Assembly (NCBI GenBank): GCA_029379385.1 | Contig: CM055611.1 | Span: 248,001 to 312,000 of the forward strand | Source of the DNA: Quillaja saponaria | Lineage: Eukaryota; Streptophyta; Magnoliopsida; Fabales; Quillajaceae | DNA: 64,000 bases | Direction: 5' to 3' | Shown: piece by piece, positions 39,661-54,330 of the stretch | Layout: the number at the start of each line of letters is the position of its first letter | Numbering within the stretch: position 1 is the first letter of the stretch | Made by a program: the position numbers and the translations under genes | The notes under the pieces: model-generated | Seen by the model: the letters and a program-made list of their open reading frames with translations, nothing else | What the model was told of the DNA's origin: nothing | Databases searched by the model: none

Positions 39661-42336
39661 CTAACGCCCTTTTGGATTCATGATCTGTGAGAACACTGCA
39701 CTAGGTGTTAACCCATCAGAATCTTCACTGGCTAAGCTTCGACCACCCATGCTCATACTCATGCCGCTGCTCCTTGAGTCTGTCACATTAGCATCAAAAA
39801 CAGGTGATACATCAGGGTCCTTCTTCCCTTTACCGTCCGGAATGAATGACTCCTCTTCAATGTCCAATCCACCAATACCTTTGCCAGACTCTTCTGCACT
39901 CTCTTGTAGCTGTAAAGCAAATTCAAGGTTCCAAAGAACATCACCCATAGATGGCCTGTCAATGCTTTGATCAGCCACACACTTCATTGCAGTCTCAGCA
40001 AACTTATTAAAGCATTCTGGAGCAATCTTGCCCTTCAAATAAGGATCACTGATCTGATCAAGAATTCCTTTCTTGTGGCAATGAGAAGCCCACTCTGCCA
40101 AGCTCACTTGCTCCTTTGGAAGAGTTGGGTTCAATGCCGGGCGAGCACACAAGATCTCAAAAAGAACCACACCAAACGAGTACACATCGGATTTGTCAGT
40201 CAGTTGCTGCCTCCTGAAGTATTCTGGATCCAAGTACCCAAAACTACCCTTAACTACAGTACTGACATGTGTATTATCTAAAGTTGGACCTGTTTTCGAC
40301 AATCCAAAATCAGAAACCTTTGCGACCCACTTCTCATCCAGCAGAATGTTTGTTGTCTTTACATCTCGGTGGATAATTGTGTGCTTCGCACCAGTATGCA
40401 GATAGTGCAAACCACGAGCCGCTCCAATACATATTTCAAGCCTCTGCTTCCACGGCAATGGAGGCTTTTGGGTCTTGTATAGATGCTCGCGGAGTGTTCC
40501 ATAAGCCATATAATCATAGACAAGGATCATTTCACAGTTTTCTTCACAGTAGCCTATCAGTGAAACAAGGTGGCGATGACGAAGTTTAGACAGCATTTCA
40601 ATCTCAGTTTGGAACTCATGTACACCTTGCTCAGAGAGTGGATTACCACGTTTGATAGCTACTTTGGTTGTTCCACCATCAATTTCTCCTTTGTAAACCT
40701 TACCAAAGCCACCCACTCCAAGGACGAGGGCCTCATCAAAGTTGTTGGTGGCAACTTTGATTTCAGCAAAGGAGAAGTGTCGGCAAAGGTTTGATGGAAG
40801 CGAGGATGCATAACTTCCTGTTGTGTTCGTCTTGGCAGAACCTGCAGAATGTGAGTTACCGTATAGAGAAAGAGGAAGCCACCCAGATGGCCCTTCACTT
40901 GCACTGGAGTCCTTCCCAAGCCTACGACGACGGGAAGCAGCACAAGCAAAGAAAGCAACTACAAGGGCTAATACAACTCCACCACTAACAGCCCCAGCAA
41001 CAATCACCTTCTGATTCTTTGATTTACCATGGGCAGATGATTCTCTAGCCAATGATGGGTCAATTACTTCCTGCTTAGGAGCAGGAATAGGATTTAGTCC
41101 AGCAAGATTACCATCTGATGTACTGATTTTAAATATCTCAACTCCATTCAAGAGTGCATCATAATACTGGGACTTTGATTCTGTGTTTGGATGCAGTGCA
41201 AGCCACAGATCCTGCTGAGGACTCCCATTAGGAACAAGCACAATATAATCTCTATGTATCGGAATCCCATTGGTCCCTGCCCATCCAGCAACATCAGCCC
41301 CTTTCTCAGCAGTTTGATTGTTGAGGTAGATGTCAAACACTCTTTCATTGATCTTGGTTATGTTTGCAGCAACCTCACAAAAATGGAGTCTAACTAGATA
41401 AGAAAACCCTGAGTCAATTGAGAAAACCCAAGTCAAATTGTAATTCAGGTTGATTGCAGCATTTGGTCCCATTGATCTAGCAGTGCTGTAGACATCAACA
41501 GGAGCAACAAAAGTAGGCGTGTCCGGAGGAAATGCAATTGTCAGGTTTGAATCAGCAGTCTCTGTGACCCCAAAGGCTGCCCCAAAGAGGTAGGGCATGT
41601 CATCAGACCAGGACCTAAACAAACCTCTATCATGAGAGGGCGAGATATCACTCCCACCGACATTTAACCGATAAGCACTCTCAAGTGCTGTGCTGTTGTC
41701 CGTGGTGAAAGGAACATTTTGACCCACAATCATAGCTCCATCCGTAGAACTATAAATATCAGGCATAGAGACAACCTCAATCCCATTAACAAAGGCATAG
41801 GCATTTGAAGCATTGGATGATGGCGTAAAAGTTATATTCAGTTTTTCCCCTTCAACATTCACCGAGTACTCCTTTATAATAAAGGCATAATTCAAAGCTG
41901 CTGTGGTTTGAACAACACTGAAATTCTTCAGAAGAGTATAGGACTGAGCTGTGACTGAGAAGAGAGCACTTGACGCATTGAGTCCCGAATAAGATGCAGG
42001 ATAAAAGTAAAGACGAACAAATTTCCTACCAGATGCGACAGGGAAACTATAGGTGAACTGTGATTTAAAAACCCGCGCAGTCGTGTATGGAACTTGAGGG
42101 ACAGCCGGGTCTTGTGTAGCAGCTTCTGATGTATTGGAGTTTCCACCCGATGATGCAAACTTGGATCCAATATCAGAGGTCCACTTCCGGCCATCTGTAT
42201 CAGTAATATCAGGAGGACCTCCACAATTCAAGAGGATTTCATCCTTGGGCACATAATCCGCAGCTCGAATCACATGAATGGCAAAGATCAAGCAAAGAAA
42301 AACACGAGCAGGAAAACACAGACTGAGATTCGACAT
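39661..42336 (-). CDS. FER: Receptor kinase FERONIA (CrRLK1L family)
   Basis: Plasma-membrane receptor kinase that binds RALF peptides and wall pectin and controls pollen-tube reception, cell growth and immunity in Arabidopsis. The coding region is one exon; the first ATG at 42336 gives 891 residues, close to the family size. Visible parts: signal peptide (about 1-26), two malectin-like domains (about 30-410, with YYDALLNGVEIFK near the end), transmembrane segment 444-468 followed by RRRR, and a kinase with GVGGFGKVYKG, Lys562 in VAIKRG, HRD Asp658, DFG Asp676 and APE-like LDPEYF. All catalytic residues are present. The tail GLTPSAVFSQIMNPKGR is characteristic of FERONIA. The frame is open further upstream to 42408, but that part starts with no ATG. 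The gene converges with thioredoxin. A leader exon or intron probably lies at about 42400-42890. Confidence 0.95.
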   Translation of the reverse strand: MSNLSLCFPARVFLCLIFAIHVIRAADYVPKDEILLNCGGPPDITDTDGRKWTSDIGSKFASSGGNSNTSEAATQDPAVPQVPYTTARVFKSQFTYSFPVASGRKFVRLYFYPASYSGLNASSALFSVTAQSYTLLKNFSVVQTTAALNYAFIIKEYSVNVEGEKLNITFTPSSNASNAYAFVNGIEVVSMPDIYSSTDGAMIVGQNVPFTTDNSTALESAYRLNVGGSDISPSHDRGLFRSWSDDMPYLFGAAFGVTETADSNLTIAFPPDTPTFVAPVDVYSTARSMGPNAAINLNYNLTWVFSIDSGFSYLVRLHFCEVAANITKINERVFDIYLNNQTAEKGADVAGWAGTNGIPIHRDYIVLVPNGSPQQDLWLALHPNTESKSQYYDALLNGVEIFKISTSDGNLAGLNPIPAPKQEVIDPSLARESSAHGKSKNQKVIVAGAVSGGVVLALVVAFFACAASRRRRLGKDSSASEGPSGWLPLSLYGNSHSAGSAKTNTTGSYASSLPSNLCRHFSFAEIKVATNNFDEALVLGVGGFGKVYKGEIDGGTTKVAIKRGNPLSEQGVHEFQTEIEMLSKLRHRHLVSLIGYCEENCEMILVYDYMAYGTLREHLYKTQKPPLPWKQRLEICIGAARGLHYLHTGAKHTIIHRDVKTTNILLDEKWVAKVSDFGLSKTGPTLDNTHVSTVVKGSFGYLDPEYFRRQQLTDKSDVYSFGVVLFEILCARPALNPTLPKEQVSLAEWASHCHKKGILDQISDPYLKGKIAPECFNKFAETAMKCVADQSIDRPSMGDVLWNLEFALQLQESAEESGKGIGGLDIEEESFIPDGKGKKDPDVSPVFDANVTDSRSSGMSMSMGGRSLASEDSDGLTPSAVFSQIMNPKGR

Positions 42337-44350
42337 GGACTCAGCCAAGAGTTTTTTAACACTTGGAGTTACAATTTCAGCAGATGGAAAACTGAGTTGC
42401 CAATACAAGGTAAAAGACCTTCAACTGCTTCCAAAAAAGGAACGGATTGGAATATTCAGAACTACGAAGAAGATCTGAAATTGTTCAACACCCAACTAAG
42501 ATGGGAACTGAAAATGTATCAGTTTTAAGACCTCGATTTCCAAATATGGAAAATAAAATCAAGACCCAATAAATTAAAGGAACAAAGGCTTAGACTTGAA
42601 TCAAATCCCAGATTAAATTAACTAAACCAAAAGAACGCAGATTCACAAAAGTTCAAATTAGTAGCAGATTACAGAAAACACTTACAAACACGGAATTTGA
42701 AAGAAGAGATCGTGTCGGAAATGGAGAATAATCCGAAAGAACAGAGAGTAAGTTACCAGAGGATGAAATTTGGTACCTTGTGCAATAGGTATAGTAACTC
42801 AAGGAGAACCTCACCTACGCAAACCGGAAATATCGCAGGTACTTAGGGTTTGAGCGCTCTATGAAAAACCAGCGACCAGGAGCTGAAAAAACCCAGCTTG
42901 CCTGTCTTTAAGAAGTTATTAGTGACTCATATTACTGTTTCTAGTTTTTAGTTTTCATTTTAAGTTTGTTGGTTATGACTGTAAATTTGTTGAGTTCTCT
43001 GTCTTTTTGTATAATGACATCTTTGTTACGCGTCATTGATGTGAAATGACTAAATGTACTTGGAAATCGAATTTTTGAAGTGATGATTATGATTTGTTGG
43101 AAGACAGATCAGTTCATCGATGAAGAGGAGAATTGAATACAGATGGCAGAATCTGAAGAAAAAAGACGCGGAAACGAGACGCGTTTCTGTCCATTAATTG
43201 TTAACCCAACTTGCCTCTTCCTTCAAACTCCAAAAATGATATAATTATTTTAGAAAGTATTTTGGACATTTTCCTAATTGGACAGCAAACATATAGAATC
43301 AGAAGCTTTGTACAAAATTGTATTATTAATGTCAACTCAAGAAACTAACCTTTTGTGTTGAGATATCGAGTTTTGTTATAATGCGTGATCCTTATCATAA
43401 AAAATTTTAATTTAAATCTTAACAAAAATAAATAAATAAATTTTAAATATAAAATATTAGTAATATGAATATAATATTTTTTTAATGACTATGTGAGATA
43501 TTTTACCTACTTACTAAATTTGTTAAAAAAAATTCATTTTTATTTTTCCATTTAGAAAATTTGTTTTACTTTTTAGAAAAAGTCATCATAATCACCCCCA
43601 CATAATCTTGACTAACAAATATGAAAGATTACCAAAGTCTTGCTTCTAACCAAAACACACACCACCGCATGCAGGGGGCTCTAGAAATTTGAATAGGTGG
43701 GGTATAAGTATTAATAAATAACGATAATAATATTAATTTCAATAACACATTATTTAAAACATATACTTGAAGAATATCATGTAATATGATAATGTCATAA
43801 TATTAACATAATAATAATAAAAATTATGATCATGTATATATTGAGAAATCTATTGTAATTGTTCATCACGTAGTCTCATATTTTAACAGTATTGTACAAA
43901 AATATATTATCAACAGTATTAAATATGTTATTTTCAATGAATGTTATGAAGTAATCATAAATTCAAGGGTCTTACATTATAGTTATTAAAATAATAATAT
44001 AATTTTTTTTTTGGGTAACTCAGATCCGAACATCTAAGTTTAGTTGAGTGACTTTGAGTCACAATATTATTAACTTTTTTTGCTTGAGAGGCAAATTGTT
44101 CATCTTGAAATATTTTTTCATAATTAATTCAAATTTATGTAATAAATAAAACAAGTATTATAAAATAAAAAATGCAACAAGTCAACTTGCTCCATATTAA
44201 TGTGTTTACATACTTGATTTTAAGTAAAGGAATTTGGTGATCTATTATAGTCTACCTCCTAGCTCTTGTCCTTCCTTAATCGCAACTGCAAAGAGACAAA
44301 ATCGATTGAGAAGTGAGAATTCACTACTGGAATGCATGGAACCCGAGCCG
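42337..44350. other. FERONIA leader/promoter and AT-rich spacer
   Basis: 42337-42900 is mixed-composition DNA expected to hold the FERONIA 5' UTR and promoter (minus strand). 43200-44240 is AT-rich with no gene or recognised repeat ends. Confidence 0.4.
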
Positions 44351-44354
44351 AGTG

Positions 44355-45131
44355 CTCCGCTTGCTTGGATCCTAAAGAAACTGGGATTTATGTGCTCAGG
44401 GATTGTAGAGTTGCTAGGGGTGTTTGAAGTAGGATTGGTGCTCTTAATATCAAGACTGAATTCTACTCTCTTCAGCTGAAGGAGTGGGTTTTGTCAAATC
44501 TGGAAGACAACACTGAAGTGTTACGACACTGTTGGAACAAAATTTTTACAGTAACTTGTTGGTTACTTTGGCTTTGGCGCAACAAAAATCTTTTTGATGA
44601 GGATTTTGTATGACCCTATCAGCCAACTGAGGTCATCTGGCAGTATTTGGAAGACTTACATTATGCTGGTCAGGTGGATAGGAAGTATAGTGCAACAACT
44701 AGAGTCTCACGCATTTCTATCTGTTGGTCTTCTCCTTCTCTCGGATGGTTCAAGCTAAACATTGATGAAGCCTCACAGGGTAACCCTGGTCTGGGAAGTG
44801 CAGCTAGTCTTTTCCGTTCTACTGATGGTAAATGGGTATGTGGTTTCGGCCGTAAGGTGGAATGGTGCTCCTCCATTCGAGTTGAAGCTTTGGGCTCTCT
44901 ATCTTGGCCTAAAACTGGCTTGGTCAAAGGGTATTAAGAAGCTGCTTGTAGAAGTTGATTCGAAGGCTGTTGTGGAGGTGTGTCACATCAAGTCTAGGAA
45001 GCTCAATTCCAATAGAGCAATCATTTAGGAAATCCGTAGCTTATTATTCACAGGATGTGAGGTTCAGCTAATGCACATCTATAGGGAAGCCGACCAATGT
45101 GCTAATAAACTTGTCAACTTAGGTGCTTGAT
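44355..45131 (+). pseudogene. LINE 3'-end relic: zinc-finger region and RNase H-like domain
   Basis: The plus strand gives pieces of a non-LTR retroelement protein: YVLRDCRVARGV, WLLWLWRNKNLFDE, then an RNase H-like domain with WFKLNIDEASQGNPG, LFRSTDGKWVCGFG, and after a frame change ALYLGLKLAWSKGIKKLL and VEVDSKAVVEV, ending NKLVNLGA at a stop (45129-45131). Stops fall within the region at about 44428 and 44610, and the frame changes near 44880-44895. In LINEs the first Asp of this type of domain reads NxDGA; here it is NIDEA. This is a dead, truncated copy. Confidence 0.8.
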
Positions 45132-46515
45132 AATGGAGTGTGTCATATGATATGGGACAAACCTCCAGATAGTTTGAATTTTTGTCTTTTGGATGATGAG
45201 TTGGGAGTGTGCTGGGATAGCCTAGATAAGGTTTCTGTTGTTTAGCTTTTTGTAGTTTCTTTTTCTACCAAAAATAAATAAAATTTGTTCTTTTCTTTTC
45301 ATTTTGTTAGCTATTCTTATTAATAACTCATGTTTCTTAACCCTTTTGTTTAAATACGGGAGACACAATTAGTCAGAGTTTAGCTCCCTTTTGCACGGTA
45401 TTGAGCTTTAGACCCTTAAATCTTACATACGGGAGAAACAAGTAGCCATGTTTCAACGTCAGCACCAGAACCCTCAACATATGATATAAGTTCATGCTCT
45501 TGAATAAGTAACAATAGAAAGATGTAGCAAACTTCGTTGCAATTGAAGGAAAAAGATGAAGGAATCGAAGGAAGCTTGTAGGACTCTGAACTCTGAAATG
45601 TTAATGGTGCATTTGAATAAGTAACAACAAAATCAGGAGGTGGTAGCTAATCCTTCTATGGTGTAATTTTGATTCCGTCTCCTGATGAGAAATTCTTAAA
45701 TAAGCACTGTCTATGATCAACAATTTTCTCTTCAGTGATGCCTTCACTCATAATGATTCAATCAAACAACTTTCTTCATATATATATTGATGGGATTATT
45801 CAGGATATTACATAAACTTCAGATCATTATAGCAAGAAAGACATGTCTCTCTAGGTCAAAAAAGACTGAATCAATTATGTGTCTAGATGTATGTACTGAA
45901 GTATACATATATGAAGACATACTTATGTAAGTGTAGGCAGGTGTGCACATGAAGTCCTCTTGTCTTTGTTTGGGAGTTGGAAGTAGATTGTCTCAAAATA
46001 GACAAAGTTGGAGGAATCAAAAACAAAACTGTTATTGATGGTGAACAGTTTGCTATATGGTCTTGGGCTCTTGGCATGAGAAGACCTTCCTTTCTAATAC
46101 TTCTCCTATCAGAAATATCTTAAGCATAAAATTGCTAGTTAAAGTTACAATGAGAACTGATGTGATCTATAAACAAAACAGCAAAAAGAATAGGTAATCC
46201 CTTCTTCACAACCTATGAACGATAGATAAAATGCAATCTTAGAGTGCCAAGACTACCTTCTGTAAACAATGGCAAGTCAGTAGCTCCTCTCTTTTTGTAA
46301 AATTGCAATGCAGATAAATTGAGTTATGAACTTGGATGTCCTCCTGCATTCTTGTCTCATTGAATCAAAGATGAAGGTGACTCCATCCTGCAAGTTAATT
46401 ATCTTGATCAGTTTCTTACCAGGTCATGAGATATATCCTTGAAACAAGATAGGTAGATTTTTTAAAGATGAAATAATCAAAAAGTGGAAAAGATGAAAGC
46501 TCATCACCAAGTAGC
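45132..46515. other. Spacer downstream of STN8
   Basis: No coding region was recognised. The part nearest 46515 should be the STN8 3' UTR on the minus strand. Sequence is moderately AT-rich without clear repeats. Confidence 0.4.
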
Positions 46516-48791
46516 TCATTTTCGGCTTAAGCTTAATTTTGAAAGAACTGCCGCTGCCTGGTCACCTCCCAAAAAGAAATAAGGATGCCTCAGTGCAGCA
46601 GCAGCTGATAAGCGACCTCTTCTGAAGGAACCTCTCTCAGATATAAGCTTTGTTGCTAAGTCCCACCCTTTACCCGAGTCAAGATCAAGAATTTTGAAGT
46701 CAGGCCTTAGGCGAGTATGCTCCCTCCATTTGTTCAAATCATATTTACATGTTCTTAATTCCACATTGAAATTCTTTAGACCAGATGTGGACCTTAAGGT
46801 TGGTATTGCCATTTGTACAAGTACAATTCCAGCAGAATACATATCAAACAGATCGGGGCTGTTCAACTGCAACACAAACTCCACTTTAAGACTTCCTACC
46901 ACAGAAAGATTATAGTATGGATTTGAAATTAACAGCAGTGCATTAACATGGAAAAGTATGCCTGCTGGAGAAAATGAGCTTTACATGAAGATCCTGAACT
47001 GATAAACTAACTATAAAGGAATGAAATTCTCTGCAAAAGGTGTAGAAAGAAATTCGATGTTTAACCAATGACAATGATATCATAATTATATTGATTGATA
47101 TTTATTTGTATTGCTTTTATTTTTCGCATTAAACAACTATGAAGCAACTCAGTTTAGGTAGTTTGATTTCATAGATAGGGTGTAAGCAATAGAACCTGCC
47201 ATAGAATAGGAGAAAGAAAAGCCGCAATTGGCTCGGGAGGAGGACTTGGTGTTTCCTCTGGGAGTACATACTGTTCAGGGGGACAAAAGTCAGGATCTAA
47301 CAGGCCACGGTTGGGTACATAATTCTTGCCAACTCGAAGGTCTGTAGCTGCTCCAAAATCTATGAGCTTGATCTGCCCTCGTTTTGTGACAACTAAGTTG
47401 GCTGGCTTTACATCCCTGTGAACAATGCCTGTGTCGTGAATTTTCTTGAGAGACGTAATGATCTGGCGCATTATTTGCTTGATGATCAATGCATTACGTT
47501 TAGCAGAATCTAGACCTTGCAGTACCCGGCCAAACATGACAGACTCTAAGTTTAAAGGGAAGTTTCGATCTTTCATGTAATCGGCAAGATCTCGATTTCC
47601 CTGCAACATGGACATCCCTACAATTAGTATGCAGAACAGTTGGTGCATCTTCCATGCATTCAAGATCAGATATATTACTGCTAGTCTGCCATAACAGAAT
47701 AGTCCTGAAATAGTGCATGCTTAGGTAATCCATATATTTGTTGTGCAAAAGAGCTATGGGGTCTTAGAAACTCATTTATATAAACTGTTAAGTACCTCAA
47801 ATTTCCAAACAAGCCATTTTCCACCCTTTGTGAATTGTGAATTTGTTTTGTCAGCTACAAAACTCCCAAGGAACTCAGCGCACGTTTCAGGAGCCGCTCT
47901 AGAGAGTCTGTAATTGAACCACTCCTCAAACTCACCACATTCCTCGGCCCCTTGGACTCCAATCTTTACCTGCACATATCCATCAAAGGCTGAATAAATC
48001 TAAGCAACATAGAATTGCATTAAATCATTTTACAGAATGCAAGGGGAAAAAAAAGGAGACCATATATGGCTGGCGCACATTCTGGTGGACAAAGATAAGA
48101 AACAAGCTCAAATGATATAATAGGTAAGTTAAATTAAAATAGTTTATCATGAAGATCCTTAAGCTTGAATCAAAAGAACATCTTGCAATAATGGTTGATG
48201 TGTAGATACCTTTTTAAGAATAACCTTCTGCTTGAACCTCTCATCCAGCGTCAAAGATTTTCCTCTTCCTCTCTTCTGCACTCTCTCTTCTACATTCTTT
48301 GGAACAACAACGCCGGAATAAACAACACCAAATGACCCTTCTCCTAGCCTGTCCCCAATCAGAAAATCAGTCCTCTTCAAGTTCCTCCTCCCCAGAAAAT
48401 GATCCAAAACCAGTTGCAAAGGAGCCAAAAGGTAAGCGTCAATGGCACCAATAAGAACACCTGGTCTTGCAGTCAAGTAAATCCATGTGAACCCAGCAAA
48501 AACCAGAAAACCCCACTTCTGCCCGTCAGGTAAGTCCCCAGTAAATCTCTGAAATTGCATTAATCCGGATCGAACAACAGGGAATTGCTCCAAATAAAGA
48601 GTGTTCTCCAACATATCTTCTGGAATGTTTCCAAAAAATGCATTGCACCTTGCTGGGTTACTCTTGAAACGGTTCGTTAAGAAACAAAGGTTATTTGGAG
48701 TAGTGGGTTTTAGAGGGGAGAAGCACAATGTAGAAAGATTATGTTGAAGTGTACTTGCAGTTGGGCAGAGCAGAGAAGCCATGGCCTTCAT
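46516..48791 (-). CDS. STN8: Chloroplast thylakoid Ser/Thr kinase STN8
   Basis: STN8 phosphorylates photosystem II core proteins (such as D1, D2 and CP43) in high light; it acts at the thylakoid membrane. Exons on the minus strand are 48791-48210, 47969-47796, 47600-47196 and 46866-46516, all phase 0, giving 503 residues. Features: Ser/Thr-rich N-terminus typical of a transit peptide, a hydrophobic segment near the [17 protein letters not shown] motif, glycine loop [11 protein letters not shown], lysine in VILKK, catalytic HRD (Asp about 315) in [10 protein letters not shown], and IDFGAATDL. The APE position reads PPEQYV, as in STN7/STN8. The end [18 protein letters not shown] matches STN8, and the long C-terminal tail of STN7 is absent. 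A second possible start is the ATG at 48782 (MASLL). All key residues are intact. Confidence 0.9.
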
Positions 48792-49523
48792 TCTCAAAGA
48801 AGCTTATGGTCAGTAGTGAGGGCTTTTTTTTGTTTCTTCCAATCTTTCCGAGTAGCGTCAGCACTGCAGAGGCTGCACTCGCGCCATATGTTTTTTCTAA
48901 CTTTATCCGCTGAGTTTTTTCCTTTTTTTTTTCTTTTTTTTCGTTTATTAATTTCTCTATTGGGCAGTACAAATTAAAATTTTGACAAGAGGAAATAAGA
49001 CTGTAACACAATGGAATAACCATACTTATCTAGTTAATTATCACCAAAAAAAAAAAAAATCTCGTCTACTTAATTTAATATTCTAACTCCTCTTTAGTCA
49101 AGACGGCAAACAATGAAATTTAATGTAGCAAATTATAGATACTACTTTTACCTAAACATCTCCTATTTGAGCAAAATTTGCATTAGCATAATCTCATTAT
49201 ATCATACTCTAAATTATCCTTAACAAACTTTTTTTATTCTGGGGGCAAACATGGAACAATAATGAATTTATAGAAGGTAACTTCAAATAATCATCTAGTA
49301 GATCTGCCCATAGTACTAATTACATGAGGCTAGCTCAAAATGTAATCTTAAAGCTGGATATTGTAAATGCAGAGTTAATGGGACATAACAATAACGATAC
49401 AACAAAACTTGTTGCTGCTAGTTCCTTTCTCTTTCTTTTCCCACATAATAAACAAAATTTTCACCTAATTAGTAGGGGGAAAAACTGAATATTTGATGCA
49501 TTTGAATGCGGAGGTCCAACCAT
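48792..49523. other. STN8 promoter and S6K 3' flank
   Basis: Both neighbours lie on the minus strand, so this spacer holds the STN8 leader and promoter (near 48792-49050, with T-rich runs) and the S6K 3' UTR (near 49300-49523). No gene is seen. Confidence 0.5.
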
Positions 49524-52988
<3,465 letters not shown>

Positions 52989-54330
52989 TTTGCCACTTAT
53001 AAAGCAGGATTTACTATGCAGATAACCAAATTGATCACTGCTATACAATAATCTTCCCGATATTCCCCAATACTCCCACTGCTGAGGGACTTCTATCAAC
53101 AGCCTGGATTATTAGGAAATTACTGTATGCAAATGGAGTACCTAAATACTTTGGCAATAAGCAGATCAAAATCCAGGAGAAGATGTTGTTCTTGTTTCCC
53201 GATACACAGGAAACGACGGATGCCTCAGTGGTTGTATAATTCATGAAGATTAAATTGTCAATCTGCATTTTTAGATTGGTAGAAATAAAATAACAATCAG
53301 ATACACAACCATAAGTAAACTATTATCCGACTATTAGGTCAATTAGTTTACCACTATAACTATACATTCCTATTTACTTTATTCTTCTTCTTTTTTCCCC
53401 TCTCCTTTTCCCCCTTTTTGGATGTGGCTTGAAGAGTACTAAATACATCATAAAAAGCACTATCAGAAAAACCTAGCATGAGCTAGCTGATAGGTGGAAA
53501 TAAGATGTCTTCATGGGGAAAGGCATACATGGCTTGTAGGGGAGGGGAAGCATGATTTTGACTAAACTTTGCAAAAATCTCGAAACCCTAGTCCCTAGTC
53601 ACAATTAAAAGACTGAGCTCATCTTATGTACATGACCTATTTAACCAATGCTTCTTCGTGGATCACATGTCAAAATAATAATAATATCAACGAACTAATA
53701 GGCAATAGCATGTATCCTTTAAGACATGCTCCGGGCTAAAAAGATATATCGAGTTGTTATCACCTCGAGCTGATTTCAGGTTTCATAATAAACACAAAAG
53801 TGACAAAGCAAAAGAAAAAAAAGAATAAAAAATCAGAACTTAATGTTCTTAACAGGGAATCAATATATTACTGGTAGACGTATCAAATCACAGGACAACG
53901 AAAACCGAGATCTGTACAAATATTCAAGATTCATGTCACAGATCCATAAGCGAAAGCTAAGTATCAAGGCATGAAAGACTAAGAATAACAGATATAATTT
54001 ATCAGAGCAGTTTTCTTTAGCTAAGAAAAAATAGATAACGGTTCGATAATTACCTGTATAATCAATAATCAACGTTGTTTATAAAATACAATATCAAACG
54101 ACAAGCTTCGAATCCTAGAATTATGAATCTCTGCAATTCTAAGGTTGTCTTATAGTTTTCAAGATTTCTAAGGAAACAAACGGAAATGCACATGAGAAAC
54201 GACATGAAAAAGAGGAGAGTACCTGGGAAGGTTGCAGATGAACGATTGGGGAGGATGGCGGGCGTACTTTCACGAATCCTCAAAGGAACGAGTGCCGTCG
54301 CCACTTATGAAGTTATTACGGGTATTGATG
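52989..54330 (-). promoter_or_regulatory. Probable spliced leader of S6K
   Basis: On the minus strand, a strong donor TTCCCAG|GTACTC at 54223/54222 closes a probable 5' UTR exon (about 54330-54223). The open stretch in it begins with GTG, not ATG, so I do not call an upstream ORF. Which acceptor is used before the ATG at 52988 is unclear; the frame is open from 53099, but that part lacks S6K-like sequence. Confidence 0.45.

Noticed and set aside
39680..42228. Several open frames on the plus strand and in other frames over FERONIA
   Set aside because: They are shadows of the long intact coding region and show no family motifs.
42337..42408. Upstream extension of the FERONIA frame by 24 residues
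   Set aside because: It begins with TTG, has no ATG, and lies before a good signal peptide that starts at the ATG at 42336.
54062..54304. Possible upstream ORF in the S6K leader
   Set aside because: The open stretch begins with GTG; a splice donor at 54223 cuts through it.
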